A stretch of 37,856 nt of DNA, taken from Rhodoplanes elegans (GTDB lineage: Bacteria; Pseudomonadota; Alphaproteobacteria; Rhizobiales; Xanthobacteraceae). The stretch lies in assembly GCF_016653355.1 (NCBI RefSeq), contig NZ_NHSK01000048.1, positions 1 to 37,856 on the forward strand. The letters run 5' to 3'. The notes beneath the pieces are model-generated. The model made no database searches and was not told the origin of the DNA. It saw nothing but the letters and a program-made list of their open reading frames with translations. A program made the position numbers and the translations under genes. Positions 7,961-16,923 of the stretch are shown in pieces. How positions within the stretch are numbered: position 1 is the first letter of the stretch; every line of letters begins with the position of its first letter.

Positions 7961-8977
7961 TCAGTGGCTCCGTTCGGCGACGAAGCGGGCGGCGGCGCGG
8001 AGAATGTCCGCCGCCGGCCCGAACGGGGCGACGGCGGCCTCCGCCTCGGCGACGAGGTCCGCGAGCGCCTTGCGGGCGCCGTCGATGCCCATGATCCGCA
8101 CCAGGGTCGCCTTGTGGAGGCCGGCGTCCTTGCCGGTCGCCTTGCCGACCGTGGCGGCGTCGCCGGTCGCGTCGAGGAGGTCGTCGGCGACCTGGAAGGC
8201 CTTGCCGATGGCGACCCCGTAGCGGTCGAGCGCCGCCTGGGCGTCCTTGTCGGCGCCGGCGACGATCGCTCCGCCGACGCAGGAGAAGCGCAGGAGCGCC
8301 CCGGTCTTCATCGATTCCATCGTCTCGGTGGCGGCGCGGTCGAGCGGCTGGGGCACGTTGCCGTTGAAGCGCCCCTCGGCCGCCAGGTCGAGCATCTGGC
8401 CGCCGACCATGCCGCCGATGCCCGACGCGCGGGCGAGCGCCAGGACGAGGTCGATGCGCACCGCGGCGTCCGGATGGGTCTCCGGCCGGCCCAGCACATC
8501 GAAGGCGAGCGTCTGCAGCGCATCACCCGCCAGGATGGCAGTGGCGTCGTCGAACGCCTTGTGGGTGGTCGGGCGGCCGCGGCGCAGGTCGTCGTTGTCC
8601 ATGGCGGGAAGGTCGTCGTGCACCAGCGAGTAGCAGTGGACGAGCTCGACCGCGGCGCCGACCATCAAGGCGCGGGCGCGGTCGCCGCCGAACAGGGCCG
8701 CCGATTCGACCGCCAGGAAGGGGCGGAACCGCTTGCCGCCGGCGAGGCTCGCGTAGCGCATGGCGGCGAGCAGCCGGTCCGGGCGGGCTTTCTCGCCGGC
8801 CTCCGGCGTGGCGCCGAGCAGGCGCTCCAGCAGGGTCTCGGTCTCGGCCGCGACGGCGTCCAGCCGTGCGGGAAATCCGGCGTCGGCACTGGCGACGTCG
8901 GCATGCTTGGTGTTGCCCAACAACTCGGCTCTCCCCGGATGCCCGTCGGTCGGGCCCCCGGCCGCCCGCGCCCGCAT
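7961..8977 (-). CDS. ispA: Farnesyl diphosphate synthase (short-chain polyprenyl synthetase)
   Basis: A protein of 338 residues that condenses isopentenyl diphosphate with dimethylallyl and geranyl diphosphate to farnesyl diphosphate. The first Asp-rich motif is in HDDLPAMDNDDLRRGRPTTHK and the second in QVADDLLDATGD, both intact; GGKRFRP upstream is the usual IPP-binding segment. Two small residues just before the first motif (CYSLVHDD) fit a C15 product. The ATG at 8977 has AGGAG eight bases ahead. A TTG about 20 codons later, behind GGGGAGAG, is an alternative start and would give a more typical length near 320. The gene is divergent from hpnC, so it likely supplies the FPP used by HpnD in the same locus; ubiquinone and undecaprenol also need its product. 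Confidence 0.93.
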   Translation of the reverse strand: MRARAAGGPTDGHPGRAELLGNTKHADVASADAGFPARLDAVAAETETLLERLLGATPEAGEKARPDRLLAAMRYASLAGGKRFRPFLAVESAALFGGDRARALMVGAAVELVHCYSLVHDDLPAMDNDDLRRGRPTTHKAFDDATAILAGDALQTLAFDVLGRPETHPDAAVRIDLVLALARASGIGGMVGGQMLDLAAEGRFNGNVPQPLDRAATETMESMKTGALLRFSCVGGAIVAGADKDAQAALDRYGVAIGKAFQVADDLLDATGDAATVGKATGKDAGLHKATLVRIMGIDGARKALADLVAEAEAAVAPFGPAADILRAAARFVAERSH

Positions 8978-9076
8978 GGCGCCGGCTCCTGCCGTCCGAC
9001 GACGGGACCTCGGCTCCTGGCTTAATCATCGCGGCCGGCGAGGGCAACCGGCTTGGCCACCGGGCGGCCACCCGGG

Positions 9077-9098
9077 CCGGCGCCCGGCCGGGCGCCGG
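9077..9098. repeat. Perfect 22-base GC-only palindrome
   Basis: Bases 9077-9087 (CCGGCGCCCGG) are exactly complementary to 9088-9098. Flanking CCACC (left) and GGTGG (right) extend the pairing past a small bulge. It lies in the ispA-hpnC divergent spacer. A cruciform or repeat remnant is possible; no function is evident. Confidence 0.5.
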
Positions 9099-9206
9099 GG
9101 TGGACCACCGGGAAGGGTGTCGCGATCGCCCGGTCCGGTTCGCGCCGAGCCCCGCGAAAGCCGCGCCCGGGCGTGTCCCGGATGCCCCTCCGGCGCCGAA
9201 AACGTA

Positions 9207-9226
9207 GCCGGAACAATCGTTCCGGC
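9207..9226. repeat. Inverted repeat GCCGGAAC-AATC-GTTCCGGC
   Basis: An 8-bp perfect stem with a 4-base loop, 12 bases upstream of the possible hpnC -35 element. Its position fits an operator for a dimeric regulator of the hopanoid genes or of ispA. Operator function is inference. Confidence 0.45.
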
Positions 9227-9237
9227 CCGCTCCCGCG

Positions 9238-9266
9238 TTGACTCCCAAAGCCCTGCATGCTTTGAA
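9238..9266 (+). promoter_or_regulatory. Possible sigma-70 promoter for hpnC operon
   Basis: TTGACT at 9238-9243, a 17-base spacer and TTTGAA at 9261-9266. The -35 is good (5 of 6), the -10 weak (3 of 6). The chosen hpnC start is about 220 bases downstream. Confidence 0.35.
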
Positions 9267-9493
9267 CTTCGGACGCCTTGCAGCACTCGAACATTGCGCT
9301 GTCGCTCGCGCGCGCTGCCCCAGATGTTCCGGCCCGGGTGATGCGGCCCGCTCTTCGGCCAGTCGCTGGTCCACGCGCGGGCATCGATTCATCAACAAGG
9401 GCCTGCCGGTCGCGTCATGATCCCGATTTTCGCCCCCGCACATGTCTTCGCGCGTCGCCGGTCCGGCGCAGCGCCGACCTGCGAGATCCGATC

Positions 9494-10408
9494 GTGACCG
9501 CGACGGCCGCCGATCTGCGGTCCGGCAAGGGATCGCACGACGAGAATTTTCCGGTCGCGTCCTGGATCGTGCATCCACGCCACCGGCCGGCGATCCTCGC
9601 CTTCTACGAGTTCGTCCGCGTCGCCGACGACATCGCCGACCACCCGACCCTGCCCGAGGCCGACAAGCTCGCCTATCTGGACCGGCTGGAGGGCAGCCTG
9701 CTCGGCCGCGGCGCGAGCGAGCCGGAGGGCGTCGCGCTCAAGATCGCGCTCGCCGACCGGGCACTGTCGCCGCGCCACGCGCGCGACCTCCTCACCGCGT
9801 TCCGGCTCGACGTCACCAAGCGGCGCTACGCCGATTTCGACGACCTGATCGACTACTGCAGCTACTCGGCGATGCCGGTCGGCCGCTTCGTGCTCGACGT
9901 GCACGGCGAGCGCGGCACCACCTGGGACGCCAACGACCGGCTGTGCGCCGCGCTGCAGATCATCAATCACCTGCAGGACTGCGCCAAGGACTTCCGGGCG
10001 CTCGACCGCGTCTACATCCCGCTCGACACCTTCGCGGCCCATGGCGCGGCCGTGGAGGATCTGGGCGGAGCGCAGGCGACGCCGGCCCTCAAGGCCTGCA
10101 TCGCCGATCTCGCGGCGAAGACCGACGGCCTCCTCGCCGAAAGCCGGGTGTTCTCGTCGCTGATCCGCGATCGCCGCCTCGCGCTCGAGGTCGCCGTGAT
10201 CCAGACGCTCGCCGAGCGGCTGACCGCGATGCTGAAGGTGCGCGACCCGCTGTGCGAGCGCGTCCATCTCGCCAAGCCGCAGGTCGCCGCGCTCGGCGTC
10301 CTCGGTCTCGTCAACGGCATCTTGGGGCGCTTCCGGCGCCCGCCCGCCGCGCCGGCCGCTCCTGCGGCCCCCGCGGCCGATCCCGCGAACCCGCGACGCC
10401 AGCCATGA
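9494..10408 (+). CDS. hpnC: Hydroxysqualene synthase HpnC
   Basis: A protein of 304 residues if translated from the GTG at 9494. It is a squalene/phytoene-synthase-family protein. In the HpnCDE route, HpnD makes presqualene diphosphate from two FPP, HpnC converts this to hydroxysqualene and HpnE reduces it to squalene. The first Asp-rich motif is DDIAD at 45-49 (VRVADDIADH) and the second is QDCAKD at 161-166, in a NHLQDCAKDFR context characteristic of HpnC. The start is uncertain: the frame is open to 9278 and the ribosome site before 9494 is only GAGA, but homologous sequence begins with the HDENFPVASW segment near residue 15. The C-terminus is an Ala/Pro-rich tail. Its stop overlaps the hpnD start by four bases (ATGA). 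Confidence 0.9.
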   Translation: MTATAADLRSGKGSHDENFPVASWIVHPRHRPAILAFYEFVRVADDIADHPTLPEADKLAYLDRLEGSLLGRGASEPEGVALKIALADRALSPRHARDLLTAFRLDVTKRRYADFDDLIDYCSYSAMPVGRFVLDVHGERGTTWDANDRLCAALQIINHLQDCAKDFRALDRVYIPLDTFAAHGAAVEDLGGAQATPALKACIADLAAKTDGLLAESRVFSSLIRDRRLALEVAVIQTLAERLTAMLKVRDPLCERVHLAKPQVAALGVLGLVNGILGRFRRPPAAPAAPAAPAADPANPRRQP

Positions 10409-11253
10409 CCCAGCTCGCCGTTCATCCCGAGGAGACCGAGCCCGTCGCGTCGCGCCGCGCCGCCGGCAGCTCGTTCTACTTCGCCATGCGCATGCTGCCG
10501 CGGGCCCGCCGCGACGCCATGTTCGAGATCTACTCGTTCTGCCGCTACGTCGACGACATCGCCGACTCCGAGGCGCCGCGGGCCGACCGCATCGCCGCGC
10601 TGGAGCGCTGGCGGCGCGAGCTCGACGACGTCTATGCCGGCCGGGTCCCGCCGCAGCATCGAGGCCTCGCTCAGGCGATCGCCGAGTTCGACCTGCGCAA
10701 GGAGGATTTCGTCGCCATCATCGAAGGCATGGAGATGGACGCGGCGGCCGACATAAGGGCGCCCGACCTCGCCACCTTCGACCTCTATTGCGACCGCGTC
10801 GCGAGCGCCGTCGGCCGCCTGTCGGTCAGGGCCTTCGGCATGGGCGAGCCGGACGGCGAGCAGCTCGCGCACCATCTCGGCCGCGCCCTGCAGATCGTCA
10901 ACATCCTGCGCGACATCGACGAGGACGCCGAGAACGGCCGCCTCTACCTGCCGCGCGAGCTGCTGGACGAGGCCGGCATCACGACGACCGAGCCGCGCGC
11001 CGTCGCGGCGCATCCGGGTGTCGGCCAGATCGGCCAGGCGCTGATCGAGCGCGCCCGAAAGCACTTCGAGGCGGCCGACGAGATCATGGACCGCTCGCCG
11101 CGCTGGATGGTCCGCGCCCCGCGCATCATGGGCAAGGTCTATCGCGCGATCCTCGACGACCTCTCGGCCCGCGGCTTCGATCCGCCGCGCGAGCCCGTGA
11201 AGGTCAACAAGCTGTCGCTGCTGCTGATCGTGCTGCAGTACGGGTTCGTCTGA
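10405..11253 (+). CDS. hpnD: Presqualene diphosphate synthase HpnD
   Basis: A protein of 282 residues that joins two farnesyl diphosphates to presqualene diphosphate, the first step of hopanoid squalene synthesis. Both Asp-rich motifs are present: DDIAD at 50-54 (CRYVDDIADS) and RDIDED at 169-174 (VNILRDIDEDAENGRLYLP). The family signature SSFYFAMRMLP is at 22-32. It overlaps hpnC by four bases at its start and hpnE by one base at its end (TGATG), so hpnC, hpnD and hpnE are translationally coupled. HpnC and HpnD are diverged paralogues; order and motifs distinguish them here. Confidence 0.94.
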   Translation: MTQLAVHPEETEPVASRRAAGSSFYFAMRMLPRARRDAMFEIYSFCRYVDDIADSEAPRADRIAALERWRRELDDVYAGRVPPQHRGLAQAIAEFDLRKEDFVAIIEGMEMDAAADIRAPDLATFDLYCDRVASAVGRLSVRAFGMGEPDGEQLAHHLGRALQIVNILRDIDEDAENGRLYLPRELLDEAGITTTEPRAVAAHPGVGQIGQALIERARKHFEAADEIMDRSPRWMVRAPRIMGKVYRAILDDLSARGFDPPREPVKVNKLSLLLIVLQYGFV

Positions 11254-12488
11254 TGCCGGGTGCCGTCCACATCATCGGGGCCGGTCTCGCCGGCCTCGCC
11301 GCGGCGGTGCGCCTGGCCGGCACCGGCCGCCGCGTCACGGTGCACGAGGGCTCGAAGCAGCCGGGCGGCCGCTGCCGCTCCTATCACGACCCGGCGACCG
11401 GCCTCTACATCGACAACGGCAACCACCTGCTGCTGTCCGCCAACCAGGCCGCGCTCGACTATGCCGCGACGCTCGGCACGACCGACCGGCTGGACGGGCC
11501 GGCCGAAGCAGCGTTCGACTTCTTCGATCTGCGCACCCGGACCGGGTGGCGGCTTAAGATCGACGACGGCCACATCCCGTGGTGGATCTTCGACGATCAG
11601 AAGCGGGTGCCCGGCACCGGCTGGCGTGATTACATCGCGCTCGGCAAGGTGCTGTTCACCGGCGAACGGCCGCTCGGCGAAGTCATCCCGTGCAAGGGCG
11701 CGCTCTACGAGAGGCTGATCGAGCCCCTGATGGTCGCGGCGCTGAACACCGCACCGCCCGTCGCCTCGGCGGCGCTCGCGCGCAACATCGTGCGCGAGAC
11801 GCTGGCGAAGGGCGGCGCCTTCTGTCGGCCGCTGGTCGCCACTGGCGGGCTCGGAACCGTGTTCGTCGAGCCGGCGCTCGACCATCTGCGCGCCCGCGAC
11901 GTCCCGGTGCTGATGACCCACGAGCTGCGCGCCCTCGTCACCGAAGGCGATCGCGTCATGGCGCTCGACTTCGGCGACGAGACGGTTGCGCTCGGACCGG
12001 ACGACGCCGTGATCCTCGCCGTGCCGGCCTGGACCGCGACCGCGCTGGTGCCCGGGCTCACTGCGCCGACCGAGTTCCGCTCGATCCTCAACACGCATTT
12101 CCGCACCGTCGCGCCGGCCGGATCACCCCCGCTGGTCGGCGTGATCGGCGGCACGGCGGAGTGGATCTTCGTGTTCCCGGACCGCGTCTCGGTGACCACC
12201 TCGAACGCCGATCGCTTCATGAAGGAGCCGCGTGAAACGCTGGCGCAGACGATCTGGGACGAGGTCCGCTGCGTGATCGGCATCACGGACGAGGCCCTGC
12301 CGGCCTGGCAGATCGTACGCGAGCGGCGCGCCACCTTCGCGGCGACGCCGGAGCAGAACGCGCTGCGGCCCGGCCCGCGGACCGCGTGGACGAACCTGGT
12401 TCTGGCAGGCGACTGGACCGACACCGGCCTGCCCGCGACCATCGAGGGCGCGATCCGATCCGGCAACACGGCCGCCGCGCTGATCTGA
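11253..12488 (+). CDS. hpnE: Hydroxysqualene dehydroxylase HpnE
   Basis: A 411-residue FAD-dependent amine-oxidase/phytoene-desaturase-like protein. The N-terminal dinucleotide motif is VHIIGAGLAGLAAAVRLA at 5-22 and is followed by HEGSKQPGGRCRS, the second FAD-contacting segment; a C-terminal AGDWTDTGLPATIEGAIRSG segment closes the FAD site. In this pathway HpnE reduces hydroxysqualene to squalene. The start codon overlaps the hpnD stop by one base. The gene is followed after 60 bases by shc, so one transcript can carry the whole FPP-to-hopene route. Confidence 0.93.
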   Translation: MPGAVHIIGAGLAGLAAAVRLAGTGRRVTVHEGSKQPGGRCRSYHDPATGLYIDNGNHLLLSANQAALDYAATLGTTDRLDGPAEAAFDFFDLRTRTGWRLKIDDGHIPWWIFDDQKRVPGTGWRDYIALGKVLFTGERPLGEVIPCKGALYERLIEPLMVAALNTAPPVASAALARNIVRETLAKGGAFCRPLVATGGLGTVFVEPALDHLRARDVPVLMTHELRALVTEGDRVMALDFGDETVALGPDDAVILAVPAWTATALVPGLTAPTEFRSILNTHFRTVAPAGSPPLVGVIGGTAEWIFVFPDRVSVTTSNADRFMKEPRETLAQTIWDEVRCVIGITDEALPAWQIVRERRATFAATPEQNALRPGPRTAWTNLVLAGDWTDTGLPATIEGAIRSGNTAAALI

Positions 12489-12548
12489 CGCCGCGCCGAC
12501 CCGAGCACGACCCCGAACAAGAACACGATCGAGAACGAGAGCAGTCCG

Positions 12549-14531
12549 ATGCGAGACGTGACCACCTTGGCCGACGCCACCCCGGTCGCCGGGTCGACCC
12601 TGATGGCGGCGCTCGAGACCCACATCCGGAAGGCGACGGACGCACTCCTGTCCTATCAGCAGCCGGACGGCCACTGGGTGTTCGAGCTGGAGGCGGACGC
12701 GACCATCCCGTCCGAGTACGTGCTGCTCGTCCATCATCTCGGCGAGACGCCCGACCTCGAGGTCGAGCGCAAGATCGGCGTCTATCTGCGCCGCATCCAA
12801 GGCGAGCACGGCGGCTGGCCGCTGTTCCAGGACGGCGACTTCGACATCTCGGCGAGCGTGAAGGCCTATTTCGCGCTCAAGATGATCGGCGACGACCCCG
12901 AGGCGCCGCACATGCGGCGCGCCCGCGAGGCGATCCTGGCGCACGGCGGCGGATCGAAGGTCAACGTCTTCACCCGCATCCAGCTCGCGCTCTACGGCGT
13001 CGTCCCGTGGAACGCCGTGCCGGTGATGCCGCCGGAGGTGATCTTCCTGCCGCGCTGGGCGCCGTTCACCATCTGGAAGGTCTCGTACTGGGCGCGCACC
13101 ACCATCGTGCCGCTCCTCGTGCTGCAGACCCTCAAGCCGAAGGCCCGCAACCCGCGCGGCGTGACCATCGACGAATTGTTCCTGGAGCCGCCCGCGACGG
13201 TCGGCCCGCCCAGCAAGGCGCCGCACCAGAGCTGGTGGTGGTTCCTGCTGTTCCGCGGCATCGACGGCGTGCTGCGCGCGATCGATCCGCTGATGCCGCG
13301 CGGCCCGCGCCGGCGCGCCATCGAGGCGGCGCTCGCCTTCGTGCGCGAGCGGCTCAACGGCGAGGACGGGCTCGGCGCCATCTATCCGCCGATGGCCAAC
13401 TCGGTGATGATGTTCGACGTGCTCGGCTTCCCGCCCGACTATCCGGAGCGCGCCGTCGCCCGCCGCTCGATCGAGAAGCTGCTCGTCGTCGGCGACGAGG
13501 AGGCCTATTGCCAGCCCTGCGTCTCGCCCGTGTGGGACACGGCGCTGACCTGCCACGCGCTCCTGGAGGCCGGCGGCGAGGAGGCGGTCGAGAAGGCCCG
13601 CAAGGGGCTGGACTGGCTGAAGCCCTTGCAGGTGCTCGACCTCGAAGGCGATTGGGCGCATGCGCGGCCGGGCGTGCGGCCGGGCGGCTGGGCCTTCCAG
13701 TACGCCAACGCCCATTATCCGGACCTCGACGACACCGCCGTCGTGGTGCTGGCGATGGACCGGGCGCGCGGCGCCGCCGGCGACGGCCGCTACGACGTGC
13801 CGATCGATCGCGGCCGCGAATGGGTGCTCGGCCTGCAGAGCAAGAACGGTGGCTGGGCCGCCTTCGACGCCGACAACACCTACACGTACCTCAACAACAT
13901 CCCGTTCTCCGACCACGGCGCCCTGCTCGACCCGCCGACCGAGGACGTCGCGGCGCGTTGCGTCTCGATGCTGGCGCAGCTCGGCGAGACGCCGGAGACG
14001 AGCCCGGCGATGGCGCGCGGCGTCGCCTATCTGCGCGAGACGCAGCTTCCCGACGGGAGCTGGTACGGCCGCTGGGGCCTCAACTACATCTACGGCACCT
14101 GGTCGGTGCTGTGCGGTCTCAACGCCGCCGGTCTCGGCCGCGACGACCCGGCGGTCAGCAAGGCGGCCGACTGGCTGATCCGCATCCAGAACGTCGACGG
14201 CGGCTGGGGCGAGGACGGCACCAGCTACAAGCTCGACTACAAGGGGTACGAGCCGGCGCCCAGCACCGCGTCACAGACCGCTTGGGCGCTGCTCGCCCTG
14301 ATGGCCGCCGGCGAGGTCGATCATCCGGCCGTCGAGCGCGGCGTCGCGTATCTCGCCCGCACCCAGAACCAGGAAGGCCTGTGGGACGAGGAGCGCTACA
14401 CGGCGACGGGTTTTCCGCGCGTGTTCTATCTGCGTTACCACGGCTACCGGAAGTTCTTCCCGCTGTGGGCGATGGCGCGCTACCGCAACCTCAAGCGCTC
14501 GAACGACCGGCGGGTGGCGTTCGGGATGTGA
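12549..14531 (+). CDS. shc: Squalene-hopene cyclase
   Basis: A protein of 660 residues, the normal length for the family, that cyclises squalene to hopene and diplopterol at the inner membrane. The catalytic acid motif is intact as DLDDTA, with Asp residues at 392, 394 and 395. Several QW repeats are visible: QQPDGHWVFEL near 37, QSKNGGWAAFDA near 430, QLPDGSWYGRWG near 499, QNVDGGWGED near 548 and QNQEGLWDEERY near 611. A weak GAGAGCAG ribosome site precedes the ATG at 12549. Downstream hopanoid side-chain genes such as hpnG and hpnH are not in the window. It is convergent with napC, separated by two hairpins. Confidence 0.96.
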   Translation: MRDVTTLADATPVAGSTLMAALETHIRKATDALLSYQQPDGHWVFELEADATIPSEYVLLVHHLGETPDLEVERKIGVYLRRIQGEHGGWPLFQDGDFDISASVKAYFALKMIGDDPEAPHMRRAREAILAHGGGSKVNVFTRIQLALYGVVPWNAVPVMPPEVIFLPRWAPFTIWKVSYWARTTIVPLLVLQTLKPKARNPRGVTIDELFLEPPATVGPPSKAPHQSWWWFLLFRGIDGVLRAIDPLMPRGPRRRAIEAALAFVRERLNGEDGLGAIYPPMANSVMMFDVLGFPPDYPERAVARRSIEKLLVVGDEEAYCQPCVSPVWDTALTCHALLEAGGEEAVEKARKGLDWLKPLQVLDLEGDWAHARPGVRPGGWAFQYANAHYPDLDDTAVVVLAMDRARGAAGDGRYDVPIDRGREWVLGLQSKNGGWAAFDADNTYTYLNNIPFSDHGALLDPPTEDVAARCVSMLAQLGETPETSPAMARGVAYLRETQLPDGSWYGRWGLNYIYGTWSVLCGLNAAGLGRDDPAVSKAADWLIRIQNVDGGWGEDGTSYKLDYKGYEPAPSTASQTAWALLALMAAGEVDHPAVERGVAYLARTQNQEGLWDEERYTATGFPRVFYLRYHGYRKFFPLWAMARYRNLKRSNDRRVAFGM

Positions 14532-14538
14532 CGGCTTC

Positions 14539-14590
14539 GGCCTCCTGATCAAGTCGGAGGCCGCCTGCCCTCTCCGGTGCCGGAGAGGGC
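14539..14590. terminator. Two hairpins between convergent shc and napC
   Basis: The first stem pairs GGCCTCC (14539-14545) with GGAGGCC (14556-14562) around a 10-base loop. The second pairs GCCCTCTCCG (14567-14576) with CGGAGAGGGC (14581-14590) around four bases. No clear T-tract follows. Their position after the shc stop and before the napC stop fits a bidirectional transcription end. Confidence 0.55.
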
Positions 14591-14626
14591 GTCCTCGCGA
14601 GAGTGCCGCGAGAGTGCCGCGGCCGC

Positions 14627-15364
14627 TCAGCGCGCCGCGACGCTGCCGCCGGACGGCGCCGCCGCGGCCGGCGCGCCCTTGCCGTTGGCGCCGTTGGACA
14701 GCTCGCGCCACAGCTTGTCGGCCGCCTCCTGGGCGCCGGGCGGTAGCCGGTGGGCGATGCCGCGATGGCAGTCGATGCAGGTGTTGGCGTTCTTCACCGC
14801 CTGCTGGTGGTTCTCGGCCGAGCGCTTCTCCTGCACGGACCAGTCCATGTGGATGAAGTCGTGGCAGTTGCGGCACTCGCGGCTGTCCGTGGTCTTCATG
14901 GCGCGCCACACATTGGTGGCGAGGTGCAGGCGGCGGGCGTTGAACTTCTCCGGCGTGTCGATGGTGCCGAGGATGTGCTGCAGCAGGTCGTTGGAGGCCT
15001 GGACCTTGCGAATCATCTTGTGGGTCCAGTCCTTCGGTACGTGGCAGTCGGTGCACACGGCGCGCACGCCGGTGCGGTTGGTGTAGTGCACGGTCTGCCG
15101 ATACTCGCGGAAGACGTTCGCCTCCATCTCGTGACAGGAGATGCAGAACGCCTCGGTGTTGGTCGCCTCGATGGCGGTGTGGAACGCTCCCCAGAAAGCG
15201 ATGCCGCCGAGGAAGCCGACGACCAGCAGGGCGCCGAGCGAGAGCGTGCCGGACGGGCTCCAGAACCAGCGCCACAGGCGGCGCAGCCGGCCCGGGGCTT
15301 TCGCAGGCGTTCCGGAGGCGGCATCGGGCGCCGCGGGAGCCGGTTGCGCGGGTTGGTCGGTCAT
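14627..15364 (-). CDS. napC: Tetraheme quinol dehydrogenase NapC
   Basis: A protein of 245 residues of the NapC/NirT family. A Pro/Ala-rich cytoplasmic leader is followed by one membrane segment at about 40-62, then a periplasmic domain with four CXXCH heme sites: CISCH 74-78, CTDCH 104-108, CRNCH 164-168 and CIDCH 196-200. It takes electrons from the quinol pool and passes them to NapB/NapA. It is last in the nap operon, 64 bases after napB. With NapGH also encoded, the cell has two possible quinol inputs to NapAB. Confidence 0.95.
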   Translation of the reverse strand: MTDQPAQPAPAAPDAASGTPAKAPGRLRRLWRWFWSPSGTLSLGALLVVGFLGGIAFWGAFHTAIEATNTEAFCISCHEMEANVFREYRQTVHYTNRTGVRAVCTDCHVPKDWTHKMIRKVQASNDLLQHILGTIDTPEKFNARRLHLATNVWRAMKTTDSRECRNCHDFIHMDWSVQEKRSAENHQQAVKNANTCIDCHRGIAHRLPPGAQEAADKLWRELSNGANGKGAPAAAAPSGGSVAAR

Positions 15365-15428
15365 CGGTCGAATCCTCGTCCTGCCGCGCCACGGGCGCGC
15401 GATGGCGCGCGCCGGCGGCGGCGCGCCG

Positions 15429-15914
15429 TCACTTCACTTCGGTGGCGTTCTGGAAGGTGCTGGAGACGAGCGGCTTGGCGTCGAGCTGCGGCACGTGGCA
15501 CTGGGTGCAGAAGAACCGGGTGCCCGAGATCTTGTCGAGGCGGTTGCCCTCGCGGTCGTTGTAGTGCGTCTCGGAGACCTTCGGGGCGCCCGCCTTGATG
15601 TTGGCCGGCCAGTCGTGACAGGTCATGCACTGGTTGAAGTCCTTGGTGACCTGATAGGTCTCGATCCGGTGCGGGATCAGCGGCGGCTGCTGGCGGTAGG
15701 CGCGGCCGAACATGCCGTCGGACGGCGTGTCCTGCTTGACCACCGGCGGCGCCGCGCCGGTCTCCTCGAGGCCGACGTCGCCGCGCAGGCTCTTGAGCGA
15801 GGTGCGCTCCTGCGCGAGCCCCAGCCCCGCGGTCGCGGCGAGAAGGGCGACGAGCGTCGCGACGCGTGTCGCCGCCAGGGCGACGCGCCCGGCTCCGGTT
15901 CGCGGTTCGGCCAT
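15429..15914 (-). CDS. napB: Periplasmic nitrate reductase diheme subunit NapB
   Basis: A protein of 161 residues from the ATG at 15914, chosen because GGAGGG lies six bases upstream; in-frame codons at 15938 and 15956 lack this. A signal peptide is visible (VALAATRVATLVALLAATAG, with cleavage near LGLAQE). Two heme sites, CMTCH at 96-100 and CTQCH at 136-140, fit NapB, which relays electrons from NapC to NapA in the periplasm. It lies 28 bases after napH. Confidence 0.95.
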   Translation of the reverse strand: MAEPRTGAGRVALAATRVATLVALLAATAGLGLAQERTSLKSLRGDVGLEETGAAPPVVKQDTPSDGMFGRAYRQQPPLIPHRIETYQVTKDFNQCMTCHDWPANIKAGAPKVSETHYNDREGNRLDKISGTRFFCTQCHVPQLDAKPLVSSTFQNATEVK

Positions 15915-15942
15915 GGTTGCCCTCCATCGGTGTGCCATCGGA

Positions 15943-16923
15943 TCAGACCTTCTCAAGTGTCGCCGGGGAGTCGGGCCCGGCGACCGGCGGCGACGGCGGC
16001 AGGGCCGCGTCCACGCGCCTGTCGAAACGGTGGGTGAACGTGAAGACGCGCTCCGGGCAGACGTCGACGCAGCGCCCGCACGCCGTGCAGTCGCCCGAGA
16101 GGATCACCGGGGTCGCGCCGTCGCGGCCGCGCAGCGCCGGCGCGATCACGTGGTTCTCGGGGCAGACCGCGAAGCAGTCGAGGCAGTCGTCGCAGCGCGT
16201 CCGCCCGCGCGCCGAGACGCGCAGCAGCGTCGCCTTCCCGATCAGCCCGTAGGCGGTGCCGACCGGGCAGACATGGCCACACCAGCCGTCGCGGGCGACG
16301 ACGAGATCGAACACCAAGATCGCGACGACGATCGAGAGACCCGCCAGCGTGCCGAACAGGACGGCGCGATAGATCAGCGTCACCGGATTGATCAGCTCGA
16401 ACGCGATCGTGCCGGTCGCAGCAGCGGCGGCGAGCACCGCGACGGCGACCAGCCAGCGCGTCTCGCGCCGCATGGAGAAACCCTTCTCGACGCCGAGCCG
16501 GCGGCGCAGCCAGGCGGCCAAATCCGTGACCGGGTTCACCGGGCAGACGAAGGAGCAGAAGGTGCGGCCGCCGAAGATCAGATAGAAGCCGATCACGATG
16601 GCGACGCCGGTGAGCGCCGTCGTCTCCGGCCAGTGGCGGGCGACCAGCGACTGAAGGACCACGAACGGATCGGTGAGCGGCAGCACGTCGAAGGTGAGAC
16701 TCGCGGCGAGCGTGCCCTTGGCGATCCACACGCCCGCGAGCGGGCCGGTCAGGAACAACGCCAGCACGCCGAGCTGGGTCAGCCGGCGCAGGATCAGATA
16801 ACGGTTCGCGGTCCAGACGCCGTGCAGCCGGCGCGCCTCGCGGCCGGGAACGCGCGCCGCGGCGCGGGGCGTGCCGTGCGACGCCGATCGAGTCGGAGTG
16901 GCGGCCGGAGTGCTGGCACTCAT
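15943..16923 (-). CDS. napH: Quinol dehydrogenase membrane component NapH
   Basis: A protein of 326 residues with about four membrane segments, two cytoplasmic CX3CP motifs (CSFVCPVNP and CGHVCPVG) and two C-terminal [4Fe-4S] ferredoxin motifs ([13 protein letters not shown] and [13 protein letters not shown]). It is the membrane partner of NapG and passes electrons from quinol toward NapAB. The N-terminal 35 residues are a Ser/Ala/Arg-rich extension. The start overlaps the napG stop by four bases (ATGA), showing tight coupling of the pair. Confidence 0.94.
   Translation of the reverse strand: MSASTPAATPTRSASHGTPRAAARVPGREARRLHGVWTANRYLILRRLTQLGVLALFLTGPLAGVWIAKGTLAASLTFDVLPLTDPFVVLQSLVARHWPETTALTGVAIVIGFYLIFGGRTFCSFVCPVNPVTDLAAWLRRRLGVEKGFSMRRETRWLVAVAVLAAAAATGTIAFELINPVTLIYRAVLFGTLAGLSIVVAILVFDLVVARDGWCGHVCPVGTAYGLIGKATLLRVSARGRTRCDDCLDCFAVCPENHVIAPALRGRDGATPVILSGDCTACGRCVDVCPERVFTFTHRFDRRVDAALPPSPPVAGPDSPATLEKV

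Larger units (their letters stand above)
8978..9493. other. Divergent intergenic region between ispA and hpnC
   Basis: 516 bases that must hold promoters for ispA (leftward) and hpnCDE-shc (rightward). It contains a 22-base perfect palindrome at 9077-9098, a hairpin at 9207-9226 and a possible rightward promoter at 9238-9266. The hpnC frame is open upstream to 9278, so the true hpnC start could be earlier than the GTG chosen here. Confidence 0.6.

Noticed and set aside
7483-8094. Several overlapping open frames in the nfnA-ispA spacer
   Set aside because: They cover palindromic repeats, lack ribosome sites and have low-complexity Arg/Pro-rich translations.
9207-9239. GGAAC ... CGTT as a general-stress (EcfG) promoter for hpnC or ispA
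   Set aside because: Spacing is 21 bases on the plus strand and 14 on the minus strand, not the expected 16-17.
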